DNA from: Paracoccaceae bacterium
Lineage (GTDB): Bacteria; Pseudomonadota; Alphaproteobacteria; Rhodobacterales; Rhodobacteraceae
DNA: 8,970 nt
Assembly: GCA_024644285.1 (NCBI GenBank)
Contig: JAHELH010000083.1
Coordinates: 1-8,970 of the forward strand
Direction: 5' to 3'
Notes under the pieces: generated by a model
Seen by the model: the letters and a program-made list of their open reading frames with translations, nothing else
What the model was told of the DNA's origin: nothing
Databases searched by the model: none
Part shown: positions 1 to 5,048 of the stretch, piece after piece
Layout of the letters: each line of letters starts with the position of its first letter
How positions within the stretch are numbered: position 1 is the first letter of the stretch
Translations under genes and position numbers: made by a program

Positions 1-628
1 CGCGATCCTGGTGACCGCGGTGACGGGTCTGTATCTGCTGAGCGGCGTCCGGGTGGTGGGGCTGGTGACGGTGATCGTGCCTATCATCGGGCTGGTCTGG
101 CTGGCGATCCAGTACCGCGGCACGCCGGCACCGGCGCGGGCCATTGCCGGGCGGGTGCGCGGGTATCTGTTCACCGAGCTTCCCGCCTATCGCGGCGAAC
201 TGACGCTACTGATGATGGCGGGATATATCGGCACGGTGGGGGCGCAGCTCTTGGGGCCGCTTCTGGCACGGGCCGGGATCGATCCGGGCGCGGTCCCGGC
301 CTGGGTGATCCTGGCGGGCTTCGTCTGGATCATCCCGCTGGCCGGGCAGATCGGGATGAACCCGATCCTGGCGGCGGGGCTGATCGCGCCGGTGATCCCC
401 TCGGCCGACAGCCTGGGGGTGACGCCGACAGCGGTGATCGTGGCGATCACCGCGGGGTGGGCGATGAGCGGGGCGTCGAGCCCGTTCACCGCTTCGACGC
501 TTCTGACCAGCAATTTCAGCGGCATCCGGCCGCTGCGGGTGGGGCTGGTCTGGAACGGGGTATACGTGCTGCTGAGCGGGCTGGTTCTGTCGGGCTGGGT
601 TCTGCTCTACGGCTTGGTGCTGACGTGA
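1..628 (+). CDS. Polytopic inner-membrane permease, C-terminal part (5' end outside window)
   Basis: The frame is open from base 2 to the TGA at 626-628, so about 208 C-terminal residues are visible and the start lies outside. A GTG at 11 is inside a hydrophobic segment and is probably not the real start. The protein is very hydrophobic, with five or six likely membrane segments separated by one basic cytoplasmic-looking loop (RGTPAPARAIAGRVRG). Near the C-terminus a conserved-looking stretch reads GMNPILAAGLIAPVIP, then LGVTPTA, then GWAMSGASSPFTA. Small residues, an N-P pair and an S-S-P-F-T motif inside hydrophobic segments resemble the ion-transporter (IT) superfamily, which includes DASS, CitM and ArsB-like carriers. 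That assignment is inference and the substrate cannot be told. It converges on the MltB gene, and its stop codon lies at the edge of an 18-bp palindrome. Confidence 0.75.
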   Translation, partial: AILVTAVTGLYLLSGVRVVGLVTVIVPIIGLVWLAIQYRGTPAPARAIAGRVRGYLFTELPAYRGELTLLMMAGYIGTVGAQLLGPLLARAGIDPGAVPAWVILAGFVWIIPLAGQIGMNPILAAGLIAPVIPSADSLGVTPTAVIVAITAGWAMSGASSPFTASTLLTSNFSGIRPLRVGLVWNGVYVLLSGLVLSGWVLLYGLVLT

Positions 629-645
629 TGTCCCCATGGGGACAT
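628..645. repeat. Perfect 18-bp palindrome overlapping the permease stop codon
   Basis: ATGTCCCCATGGGGACAT is exactly self-complementary. Its first base is the last base of the TGA at 626-628. In RNA it could fold into a stem that closes on CAUG. No U-run follows directly on the plus strand, so it is not a textbook intrinsic terminator. It could be a terminator-like stem or a protein-binding palindrome. Confidence 0.6.
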
Positions 646-670
646 GGGGTCAAAGCATTGATATTTAACG

Positions 671-684
671 TGTTAGCGCTAAAG
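671..684. promoter_or_regulatory. LacI/GalR-type operator-like palindrome
   Basis: TGTTAGCGCTAAAG contains the 10-bp perfect palindrome TTAGCGCTAA (673-682) with a central CG. LacI-family regulators typically bind AT-flanked palindromes with a central CG pair, such as TTAGCGCTAA-like sites in alphaproteobacteria. The site lies between two convergent gene ends and is not beside a recognisable promoter, so a regulatory role here is uncertain. Confidence 0.3.
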
Positions 685-691
685 GACGTAA

Positions 692-709
692 GGTGGGCTT
701 AAGCCTACC
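692..709 (-). terminator. Inverted repeat just after the mltB-family gene, possible terminator
   Basis: GGTGGGCTTAAGCCTACC is an 18-nt inverted repeat with one non-complementary pair. It holds the perfect core GGCTTAAGCC and ends one base before the lytic transglycosylase stop codon. Read on the minus strand the hairpin is followed by TTACGTCCTTT, which is T-rich but interrupted. Termination of the minus-strand gene is plausible but not certain, because the outer stem is broken by an A-C mismatch on that strand. Confidence 0.35.
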
Positions 710-710
710 G

Positions 711-1955
711 TCAGGCGCGCAGGCGTCGCAGCAGGGCCAGCGAGGGCTCACCCGTCACCGGCAGGCCAACGCTGGCCTGGTAGCCGCGGATCGCGGCGAT
801 GGTCTTGGGACCGATCACCCCGTCGTCGCCCTCGGTGTCGAATCCGGCGCGGGTCAGGAGGCGCTGCAGGTCCTGCCGGTCTTCCTTGGTCAGGCCGGTC
901 GCATCGGGGCCGAAACGGCCCCGCAGGGGTCCGGCGCCTCGAATCCGGTCGCTGAGGTGCCCGACGCCGATCACGTAATTCTCGGCGTTGTTGTAGCGGG
1001 TGATGACGGTGAAGTTGCGGAACACCATGAAGGCCGGACCGCCCGCGCCGGCCGGCGCCAGGATCGAGGCCGGCCCGTAATCGGGCACCGGCTGGCCGTT
1101 CACGCCGCGCAAGCCCTGCGCCGCCCAGGCGGACGGGCTGCGCGTGGTGCCGCGCCCGAACGGCCCGCCGAAGCCCGCCGGCAAGAGCACCTCGACCCCC
1201 CAGGGCTGGCCGCGCCGCCAGCCGGAGCGGGCGAGATACGACGCGGTCGAGGCCAGTGCGTCGGTCGGGTCGTCGGACCAGATGTCGCGCCGCCCGTCAC
1301 CGCGGAAATCGACCGCGTAGGCAAGATACGAGGTCGGGATGAACTGGGTGTGCCCCATCGCCCCGGCCCAGCTGCCGGTCATCCCCGCGGGCGAGATGTC
1401 GCCGTTCTGCAGGATGCGCAGCGCCGCGACGAGCTGTTTTTCGAAGAACGCGCCGCGCCGCCCGTCGAAGGCCAGCGTCGCGGTGGCCGAGATCACCGGC
1501 ACCGAGCCGCGGCGCTCTCCGTAGCGGCTTTCCAGGCCCCAGATCGCGGTGACCACGTGGCCCTCGACGCCGTAGCGTTGTTCGATCTCGGACAGCACGC
1601 CGCGATACCGGGCGTAATTCGCGCGGCCCTTCGAGACGCGTTCGTCCGAGGCGGCGATCGACAGGTAATCCTCGAGCGAGCGCTTGAATTCGGTCTGGTT
1701 GCGGTCGCGCTCAATCACGCCCGGAAGGAAGCCGACCCGCGCCAGGGCGGCATTCAGGGTGGTCTCGGCGATGCCCTGTGCGGGGGCCCGTCCGCGGAAC
1801 CCGGCGATCCAGGCGTCGAAGGCGGGATTGGGCGCGGCGGGATAGGCCTCTTCGCGCCGGGGCGACGAGGCGCCAATCCGGCCAGTCGGCGCGCCGCCGC
1901 AGGATGCCAGTGCGCTTGCCAGAATACCGAAACCGACCGCCCGACGCGTCAACAT
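711..1955 (-). CDS. Lytic murein transglycosylase, MltB family, lipoprotein with peptidoglycan-binding domain
   Basis: This 414-residue protein should cleave the MurNAc-GlcNAc bond of peptidoglycan, giving 1,6-anhydromuramyl ends, from a lipid anchor in the envelope. The N-terminus has a short signal ending in a lipobox, LASC, with C19 as the lipidated cysteine. An early R-R pair is present, but the Tat motif is incomplete. The catalytic domain covers about residues 40-335. The glutamate in AIWGLESRYG (E142) matches the catalytic acid of the family, and GAMGHTQFIPTSY (198-210) is its signature. Residues about 353-412 form a PG-binding-1 domain with GVIGPKT. Length and domain order fit the MltB-like proteins of Rhodobacteraceae, which are longer than E. 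coli MltB because of the C-terminal binding domain. The ATG follows a G-rich but weak Shine-Dalgarno stretch. It is the downstream member of three minus-strand genes, 133 nt from the next, so it may have its own promoter. I give no gene symbol because several MltB paralogues usually coexist. Confidence 0.93.
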   Translation of the reverse strand: MLTRRAVGFGILASALASCGGAPTGRIGASSPRREEAYPAAPNPAFDAWIAGFRGRAPAQGIAETTLNAALARVGFLPGVIERDRNQTEFKRSLEDYLSIAASDERVSKGRANYARYRGVLSEIEQRYGVEGHVVTAIWGLESRYGERRGSVPVISATATLAFDGRRGAFFEKQLVAALRILQNGDISPAGMTGSWAGAMGHTQFIPTSYLAYAVDFRGDGRRDIWSDDPTDALASTASYLARSGWRRGQPWGVEVLLPAGFGGPFGRGTTRSPSAWAAQGLRGVNGQPVPDYGPASILAPAGAGGPAFMVFRNFTVITRYNNAENYVIGVGHLSDRIRGAGPLRGRFGPDATGLTKEDRQDLQRLLTRAGFDTEGDDGVIGPKTIAAIRGYQASVGLPVTGEPSLALLRRLRA

Positions 1956-2044
1956 GACCCTGCCCCTCTTCCGTCGCCTGTGGCGCAGGCTCTAGCCTAT
2001 TCCGGTGCGGGGGCAAAGGGTGAGTGTCGCGGCAGCGGCCGGAT

Positions 2045-2076
2045 CGGCGGGCGGACACCCATGTGGCCGCCCGCCG
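2045..2076 (-). terminator. Strong GC-rich hairpin between two minus-strand genes
   Basis: The perfect 10-bp arms CGGCGGGCGG (2045-2054) and CCGCCCGCCG (2067-2076) enclose 12 nt, which contain a further 3-bp pairing. It begins 12 nt beyond the stop codon of the secreted-protein gene on the minus strand. No U-run follows, so it would be a factor-dependent terminator, a 3' stabilising stem or an attenuator, not a standard intrinsic terminator. An alternative stem GGCCGCC/GGCGGCC (2065-2071/2080-2086) is mutually exclusive with it. Confidence 0.45.
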
Positions 2077-2088
2077 CATGGCGGCCCG

Positions 2089-2616
2089 TCAGGAGGTGAC
2101 CAGGGTTTCGCCGGAGTTGTTGGCGCGGTTGCAGTCGTCGTTCATCTCGTTGCCGTCGATGAACAGGTCGGGATCGTGGCTGAAGACAGCCTTGTAAGTG
2201 TGCGGGATTTCAAACGGTCTGCGCACGATCACCGACCACGACGCGCTTTGCCCGGCATTGAGTTGCGCGAACCGGCCGACGCCGACCTCGCTGCCGTGGC
2301 GCGACAGCACGATGGCCTGCTGGTTGGCGCCGCTGACATAGTCGATGGTCGAGACGTTCTTGACGCCATAGGTGACGCGCACGCGGTCGCCATGGGTGCG
2401 GCGCTGGGTGACGAAGACGGCGAGGTCGACGCAACGCGAGCGCAGCGAATCCTGCAGGTGCTGGCGGACGCCGGGCGCCAGCTCGATCTGCTGGCCAAGT
2501 TGCGGGTTCAGACGCTTGATTTTCAGCGTCTCGCCGATGGCCGGTGGCGCGGCGACGGCGGCGAGGGTGGCGGCGGCGGCGAGGGTGCCGAAGAGAGCGG
2601 TCTTGAAGTTGGTCAT
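2089..2616 (-). CDS. Secreted CARDB-like (Ig-fold) protein of unknown function
   Basis: This 175-residue protein starts with a clear Sec signal peptide (MTNFKTALFG, then an Ala-rich hydrophobic core) and a likely cleavage site near residue 28, so the mature form is periplasmic or secreted. The ATG at 2616 is preferred over a longer frame because AGGAGGA lies 8 nt upstream and the signal peptide begins there. The mature part is predicted beta-rich. VTYGVKNVST (81-90), then LNAGQSASWSVIV (119-131), then a DxDxxxDxNE cluster at 148-157 followed by NDDCNRANN, recall CARDB adhesion-type modules and acidic Ca-binding loops. This is a fold-level resemblance only. It has exactly two cysteines, C62 and C162, which could form a disulfide across the domain. 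I do not recognise a named family. It lies between the PilP-like gene and the lytic transglycosylase on the same strand. Confidence 0.82.
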   Translation of the reverse strand: MTNFKTALFGTLAAAATLAAVAAPPAIGETLKIKRLNPQLGQQIELAPGVRQHLQDSLRSRCVDLAVFVTQRRTHGDRVRVTYGVKNVSTIDYVSGANQQAIVLSRHGSEVGVGRFAQLNAGQSASWSVIVRRPFEIPHTYKAVFSHDPDLFIDGNEMNDDCNRANNSGETLVTS

Positions 2617-2624
2617 TGTCAGGG

Positions 2625-2631
2625 TCCTCCT
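2625..2631 (-). promoter_or_regulatory. Shine-Dalgarno site fixing the start of the secreted-protein gene
   Basis: Read on the minus strand this is AGGAGGA, separated by 8 nt from the ATG at 2616. It places the start at the signal peptide and excludes the in-frame upstream codons reaching back to 2679. Confidence 0.85.
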
Positions 2632-2733
2632 GTTTTGCACATGACGGAGTCCAGGGCAGATCGCCCCGCTTCCGGCCATATGTCGGAGAACGTGCCGGCG
2701 AGGTTCAGAGATTCTTTCGGCGCGCGCCGCGGC

Positions 2734-3081
2734 CTATTGCAGCAGGCTGGCCAAATCGTTGAATTCCCGGTGGCGCAGGCGCAAGAGGATGGATTTGCCC
2801 GACTTGACGATCACGACCGCGTTGTGGCTGATCTTGTGGACCCGCCCTCCGAACGCCGCGTCACCTGTGCTGACCTTGAGAAAGGTCCCGTCAGGCGCGC
2901 GCAGGATTGCCCGCAGGTTCGCCGGCTTGCCGAAGATCCCGATCAGCGTCTCCTTGTGCAGCGCCAGCGCGTCTTTTTCCGTTGCGGTATCCCAAACCCA
3001 CCGCCACCGATCTTCCGGCGCCTCGACCCCCGGAACCACGCCGTCGGGCAGTTCCCAGGTTTCTTCTTCATCCGCAGCCAT
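2734..3081 (-). CDS. Small PilP/GspC-like protein
   Basis: This is a 115-residue soluble protein without a signal peptide or membrane segment. The N-terminal third is acidic and rich in Trp (WELPDG, RWRWVWD). The rest, about residues 44-110, reads LIGIFGKPANLRAILRAPDGTFLKVSTGD, then GRVHKISHNAVVIVKSGKSILLRL. That order of I-G-x-F-G, L-R-x-P-D-G, V-x-x-G-D, G-x-V and V-x-S-G-K-x-x-x-L-R-L resembles the small beta domain of PilP and GspC pilus/secretion proteins. Many Rhodobacteraceae proteins carry it at the C-terminus of longer products. Here it stands almost alone, and no other pilus gene is nearby, so a pilus role should not be assumed. The ATG at 3081 is the only ATG, GTG or TTG start in the frame before an upstream stop. 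Its ribosome-binding region falls inside a hairpin. Confidence 0.78.
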   Translation of the reverse strand: MAADEEETWELPDGVVPGVEAPEDRWRWVWDTATEKDALALHKETLIGIFGKPANLRAILRAPDGTFLKVSTGDAAFGGRVHKISHNAVVIVKSGKSILLRLRHREFNDLASLLQ

Positions 3082-3104
3082 CGCAAATACCCCCAGTATT
3101 GCGA
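3081..3104 (-). promoter_or_regulatory. Hairpin enclosing the ribosome-binding site and start of the PilP-like gene
   Basis: On the minus strand TCGCAATAC (3104-3096) can pair with GTATTTGCGA (3090-3081): nine base pairs with one bulged U. The five-nt loop is UGGGG, so the G-run that is the only Shine-Dalgarno candidate sits in and next to the loop. The A of the start codon is in the last pair. Translation could thus depend on opening this stem. This is a structural inference made by eye. Confidence 0.45.
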
Positions 3105-3156
3105 GTTCGGAAGCATGTCGGGAAGGAACGCGCCGCTGATCGGCGCGGACGTGACC

Positions 3157-3180
3157 TCAGGCGCCCAGGTCAGGCGCCCA
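3157..3180. repeat. Tandem 11-nt direct repeat with embedded inverted repeat
   Basis: TCAGGCGCCCA occurs twice with a 13-nt period, each copy containing the self-complementary GGCGCC. TGACCT (3152-3157) and AGGTCA (3167-3172) flank the first copy as 6-bp inverted arms. This may be a small operator array or a slippage duplication. Confidence 0.5.
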
Positions 3181-3315
3181 TCTCACCCATCAAGAAATCT
3201 GCAGATACAACCCCGTTGCTTCCCCCGCTTTCCCCAACGGGAATCGCTACTGCAGCGCGGAACTGTCTGTAAAGGCGAGGCTATTGGCCGCACGCGGTCG
3301 TATCCGGCGATTCAT

Positions 3316-3343
3316 TCAATAGATCGGCGAAAACTGTTGCCAA
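3316..3343 (-). promoter_or_regulatory. Possible sigma70-type promoter in the gene-free stretch
   Basis: On the minus strand TTGGCA (3343-3338) and TATTGA (3321-3316) are separated by 16 nt. The -35 box matches TTGACA at five of six positions, and the -10 box is weaker. A transcript from it would have a leader of roughly 225 nt before the PilP-like ATG and would cross all the inverted repeats noted in the stretch. It could also read from the tRNA-Leu side as a separate small transcript. Confidence 0.3.
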
Positions 3344-3417
3344 TGCGGAAATAGTTTGTTTCGGGCCCCGCGACGGGAGCGCCCTCCAGCACGGGATTTC
3401 CACCGATTGCAGTGACT

Positions 3418-3503
3418 TGGTGCCCGAGGAGAGACTCGAACTCTCACGCCCGCGAAGGCGGCGGATTTTGAATCCGCTGCGTCTACCGTTCCGCCACTCG
3501 GGC
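3418..3503 (-). tRNA. tRNA-Leu(CAA)
   Basis: The gene is 86 nt with an encoded CCA (complement of TGG at 3418-3420). The acceptor stem pairs GCCCGAG with CTCGGGC, with discriminator A. The anticodon stem GCGGA/TCCGC encloses the loop TTCAAAA, giving anticodon CAA (3470-3468), which reads UUG leucine codons. A long variable arm, CGCC-TTCGCG-GGCG, marks it as a class II tRNA. The T-arm is GAGAG-TTCGAGT-CTCTC. It lies 49 nt downstream of the metallopeptidase stop on the same strand, so cotranscription or a weak promoter in the gap are both possible. I see no duplicated 3'-end sequence in the window that would suggest an integrated element using it as attachment site. Confidence 0.97.
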
Positions 3504-3552
3504 CACCGGCCACCGGATTACCGGGCGCGGCGGCTATCGTCCAGTGGAAAGC

Positions 3553-4392
3553 TTAGAGGTCGCGCGCCGAGAACGTGTCGCAGGCGGCGATCTCGCCAGT
3601 CTCGACGCCGCGGGCGAACCAGCGCTCGCGCTGCTCGGACGTGCCGTGCGAGAAAGTGTGCGGCTGCGGCACACGCCCCGCGTTGCGTTGCAGCGTGTCG
3701 TCGCCGATCTGGCGCGCGGCGTTGAGCGCCTCTGCCAGGTCGCCGCGCTCCAGGCTGCCGAACCGGGCCTGGGCGTGATGCGCCCAGACCCCGGACAGGC
3801 AATCCGCCTGCAGCTCGATGCGCACCGAGATCGCGTTGCTTTCCGCCTCGGACACGCGGGCGCGGGCGGATTGGGCCTGGCCGAGGATGCCAAGCTCGTG
3901 CTGGACGTGATGCGCGATTTCGTGGGCGACGACGTAAGCGGCGGCGAAATCGCCGCCGGCGCCCAGCCGCCGGGCCAGCGTGGTGAAGAACGCGGTGTCG
4001 AGATAGGCCTTTTCGTCCACCGCGCAGTAGAACGGCCCCGTCGCGCCCGAGGCGCCGCCGCAGGGCGACTGCGTGACGCCCTTGAACAGCACCAGGGTGG
4101 CGGGGTCGTAGTCGCGGCCAAGCTGGGTCCGGAACAGCTCGGCCCAGACCTCTTCGGTATCGGCCAGCGTGACCGAGACGAATTGCGCGGCCTCTTCGTC
4201 GGCCTGGGTGATCTCCTGTGTGCCGCTGACGGGGGCGGCGCCGCCCTGCAGCAGGGGCGTCACGTCGATGCCCAGGAAATAGCCGATGGCCAGAACGGCG
4301 ATCAGGCCGAAGCCGCCCAGCTGGATGCCGCCCCGGCCCATTCTGCGCCGGTCCTCGATGTTGCTGCTGCCGCGCCGTCCTCTCCACCGCAT
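3553..4392 (-). CDS. ypfJ: YpfJ-type neutral zinc metallopeptidase, membrane-anchored
   Basis: This 279-residue protein belongs by sequence to the Zn_peptidase family (PF04228, YpfJ/KPN_02809-like). The N-terminus MRWRGRRGSSNIEDRR is the family hallmark and fixes the start at 4392, with GAGGAG 6 nt upstream. A longer frame from 4437 adds 15 residues with no such signal. A single membrane segment at about residues 25-42 would place the rest in the periplasm. The zinc-protease motif HEIAHH is at 157-162 (H157, E158, H161). ELQADC (193-198) and HGTSEQR (249-255) are the other conserved blocks, and E193 is the probable third zinc ligand. Four cysteines (C111, C123, C198, C271) could make disulfides. 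Its substrate is unknown in the family. It is divergent from the YqaA-DsbB operon and upstream of tRNA-Leu. Confidence 0.93.
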   Translation of the reverse strand: MRWRGRRGSSNIEDRRRMGRGGIQLGGFGLIAVLAIGYFLGIDVTPLLQGGAAPVSGTQEITQADEEAAQFVSVTLADTEEVWAELFRTQLGRDYDPATLVLFKGVTQSPCGGASGATGPFYCAVDEKAYLDTAFFTTLARRLGAGGDFAAAYVVAHEIAHHVQHELGILGQAQSARARVSEAESNAISVRIELQADCLSGVWAHHAQARFGSLERGDLAEALNAARQIGDDTLQRNAGRVPQPHTFSHGTSEQRERWFARGVETGEIAACDTFSARDL

Positions 4393-4398
4393 TGCCGT

Positions 4399-4404
4399 CT
4401 CCTC
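4399..4404 (-). promoter_or_regulatory. Shine-Dalgarno site fixing the metallopeptidase start
   Basis: GAGGAG on the minus strand lies 6 nt before the ATG at 4392 and supports the conserved MRWRGRR start over the longer frame. Confidence 0.8.
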
Positions 4405-4416
4405 GATTAGCTGCGC

Positions 4417-4445
4417 TTGACGGCAAACGGCCATCATGGCGTAAG
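4417..4445 (+). promoter_or_regulatory. Possible promoter of the YqaA-dsbB operon with internal inverted repeat
   Basis: TTGACG (4417-4422) matches the -35 consensus at five of six positions. A 17-nt spacer leads to CGTAAG (4440-4445), a weak -10, about 25 nt before the start codon. The spacer holds GCCATCATGGC (4430-4440), an 11-nt inverted repeat with 5-bp arms, placed where a repressor or activator could bind. The -35 is better supported than the -10. Confidence 0.35.
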
Positions 4446-4469
4446 GGTTCCCATAAACAAGAGGCAGGC

Positions 4470-5048
4470 ATGATCAAGGGGCTCTACGGCTGGATGCTAG
4501 ACCTGGCGCGGTCACGGCACGCTTACTGGGCGCTGGCGATCGTGGCCTTTGCCGAAAGCTCGGTCTTCCCGATCCCGCCCGACGTGCTGATGATCCCGAT
4601 GATCATCGCCCGGCCCCGGCGCGCCTTCGTGATCGCGGGAATCGCCCTGGCGGGATCGGTGCTGGGCGCGCTCTTGGGCTACGCCATCGGCTGGGGGCTG
4701 TGGGAAAGCGTCGGCCGCCCGGTGCTGGAATTCTATGGCAAGGGCGGGTATTTCGAGACCTTCGCAGAGCGCTACAACGAATTCGGCGCCTGGGCGGTGC
4801 TGATCGCCGGCATCACGCCGTTTCCCTACAAGGTGATCACCATCCTGTCGGGCGCAACGGGCCTCAGCCTGCCGGTCTTTGTCGTGGCCTCGATCATCGC
4901 GCGGGGTTTGCGGTTCTTCCTTGTGGCGGCGCTGCTCTGGTCGTTCGGCGCGCCGATCCGCGATTTCATCGAGCGGCGCCTGACGCTCGTGTTTTGCATC
5001 GGTGTGGTGCTTTTGGTGGGCGGGTTCGCCCTGGTGAGGTATCTATGA
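4470..5048 (+). CDS. YqaA/DedA-family (SNARE-associated) membrane protein
   Basis: This 192-residue polytopic inner-membrane protein starts at the ATG at 4470, with an AGAGG-like site just upstream. A longer frame from 4392 would cross the metallopeptidase start and adds no family sequence. The conserved DedA-type blocks are visible: FAESSVFPIPPDVLMIP (27-43), with E29, P36-P37 and D38, then LAGSVLGALLGYAIG (60-74), then GITPFPYKVITILSGATG (114-131), and an arginine-bearing helix ARGLRFF (144-150). Two blocks face each other as re-entrant hairpins in this superfamily, some members of which are lipid (undecaprenyl phosphate or phospholipid) transporters. The function of the YqaA branch is not settled, so transport here is inference. 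Its stop overlaps the dsbB start (ATGA), which implies translational coupling. Confidence 0.92.
   Translation: MIKGLYGWMLDLARSRHAYWALAIVAFAESSVFPIPPDVLMIPMIIARPRRAFVIAGIALAGSVLGALLGYAIGWGLWESVGRPVLEFYGKGGYFETFAERYNEFGAWAVLIAGITPFPYKVITILSGATGLSLPVFVVASIIARGLRFFLVAALLWSFGAPIRDFIERRLTLVFCIGVVLLVGGFALVRYL
5033..5039 (+). promoter_or_regulatory. Shine-Dalgarno site of dsbB inside the yqaA-like gene
   Basis: GGTGAGG lies 5 nt before the ATG at 5045, inside the last codons of the upstream gene. This fits coupled translation and rejects the longer frame from 4700. Confidence 0.7.

Larger units (their letters stand above)
3082..3417. other. 336-nt gene-free stretch with several inverted repeats
   Basis: I find no convincing coding frame here. 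The frames that run through it continue from shadow frames of neighbours and have no signal of their own. It holds a 7-bp-arm hairpin at 3129-3147 (CGCGCCG/CGGCGCG, loop CTGAT). It has two direct copies of TCAGGCGCCCA at 3157-3167 and 3170-3180, the first part of which also lies in a TGACCT/AGGTCA inverted repeat. A second 7-bp-arm inverted repeat is CCCGTTG/CAACGGG at 3212-3241. A promoter-like pair lies at 3316-3343 on the minus strand. The stretch could be a long leader for the PilP-like gene, a small-RNA locus, or both. Confidence 0.5.

Noticed and set aside
693..2099. 468-codon plus-strand frame opposite the lytic transglycosylase
   Set aside because: It is a shadow of the minus-strand gene, which has lipobox, catalytic glutamate and binding domain.
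2718..2729. Palindrome CGGCGCGCGCCG after the PilP-like gene as terminator
   Set aside because: No T-run follows on the minus strand, and alternating GC palindromes of this length are common by chance at this base composition.
2005..3354. 449-codon plus-strand frame spanning two minus-strand genes and an intergenic stretch
   Set aside because: It has no recognisable domain and low-complexity composition. The opposing frames have a signal peptide, a good ribosome-binding site and a family pattern.
3418..3503. tRNA-Leu as attachment site of an integrated element
   Set aside because: I saw no repeat of its 3' end elsewhere in the window, and no integrase or foreign-looking genes beside it.
3316..3513. 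65-codon minus-strand frame covering tRNA-Leu
   Set aside because: It is a translation through the tRNA gene (the familiar GGTVDAADSKS-type artefact), not a protein gene.
3544..4410. 288-codon plus-strand frame opposite the metallopeptidase
   Set aside because: It is antisense to a gene with HEIAHH and ELQADC motifs and has no features of its own.
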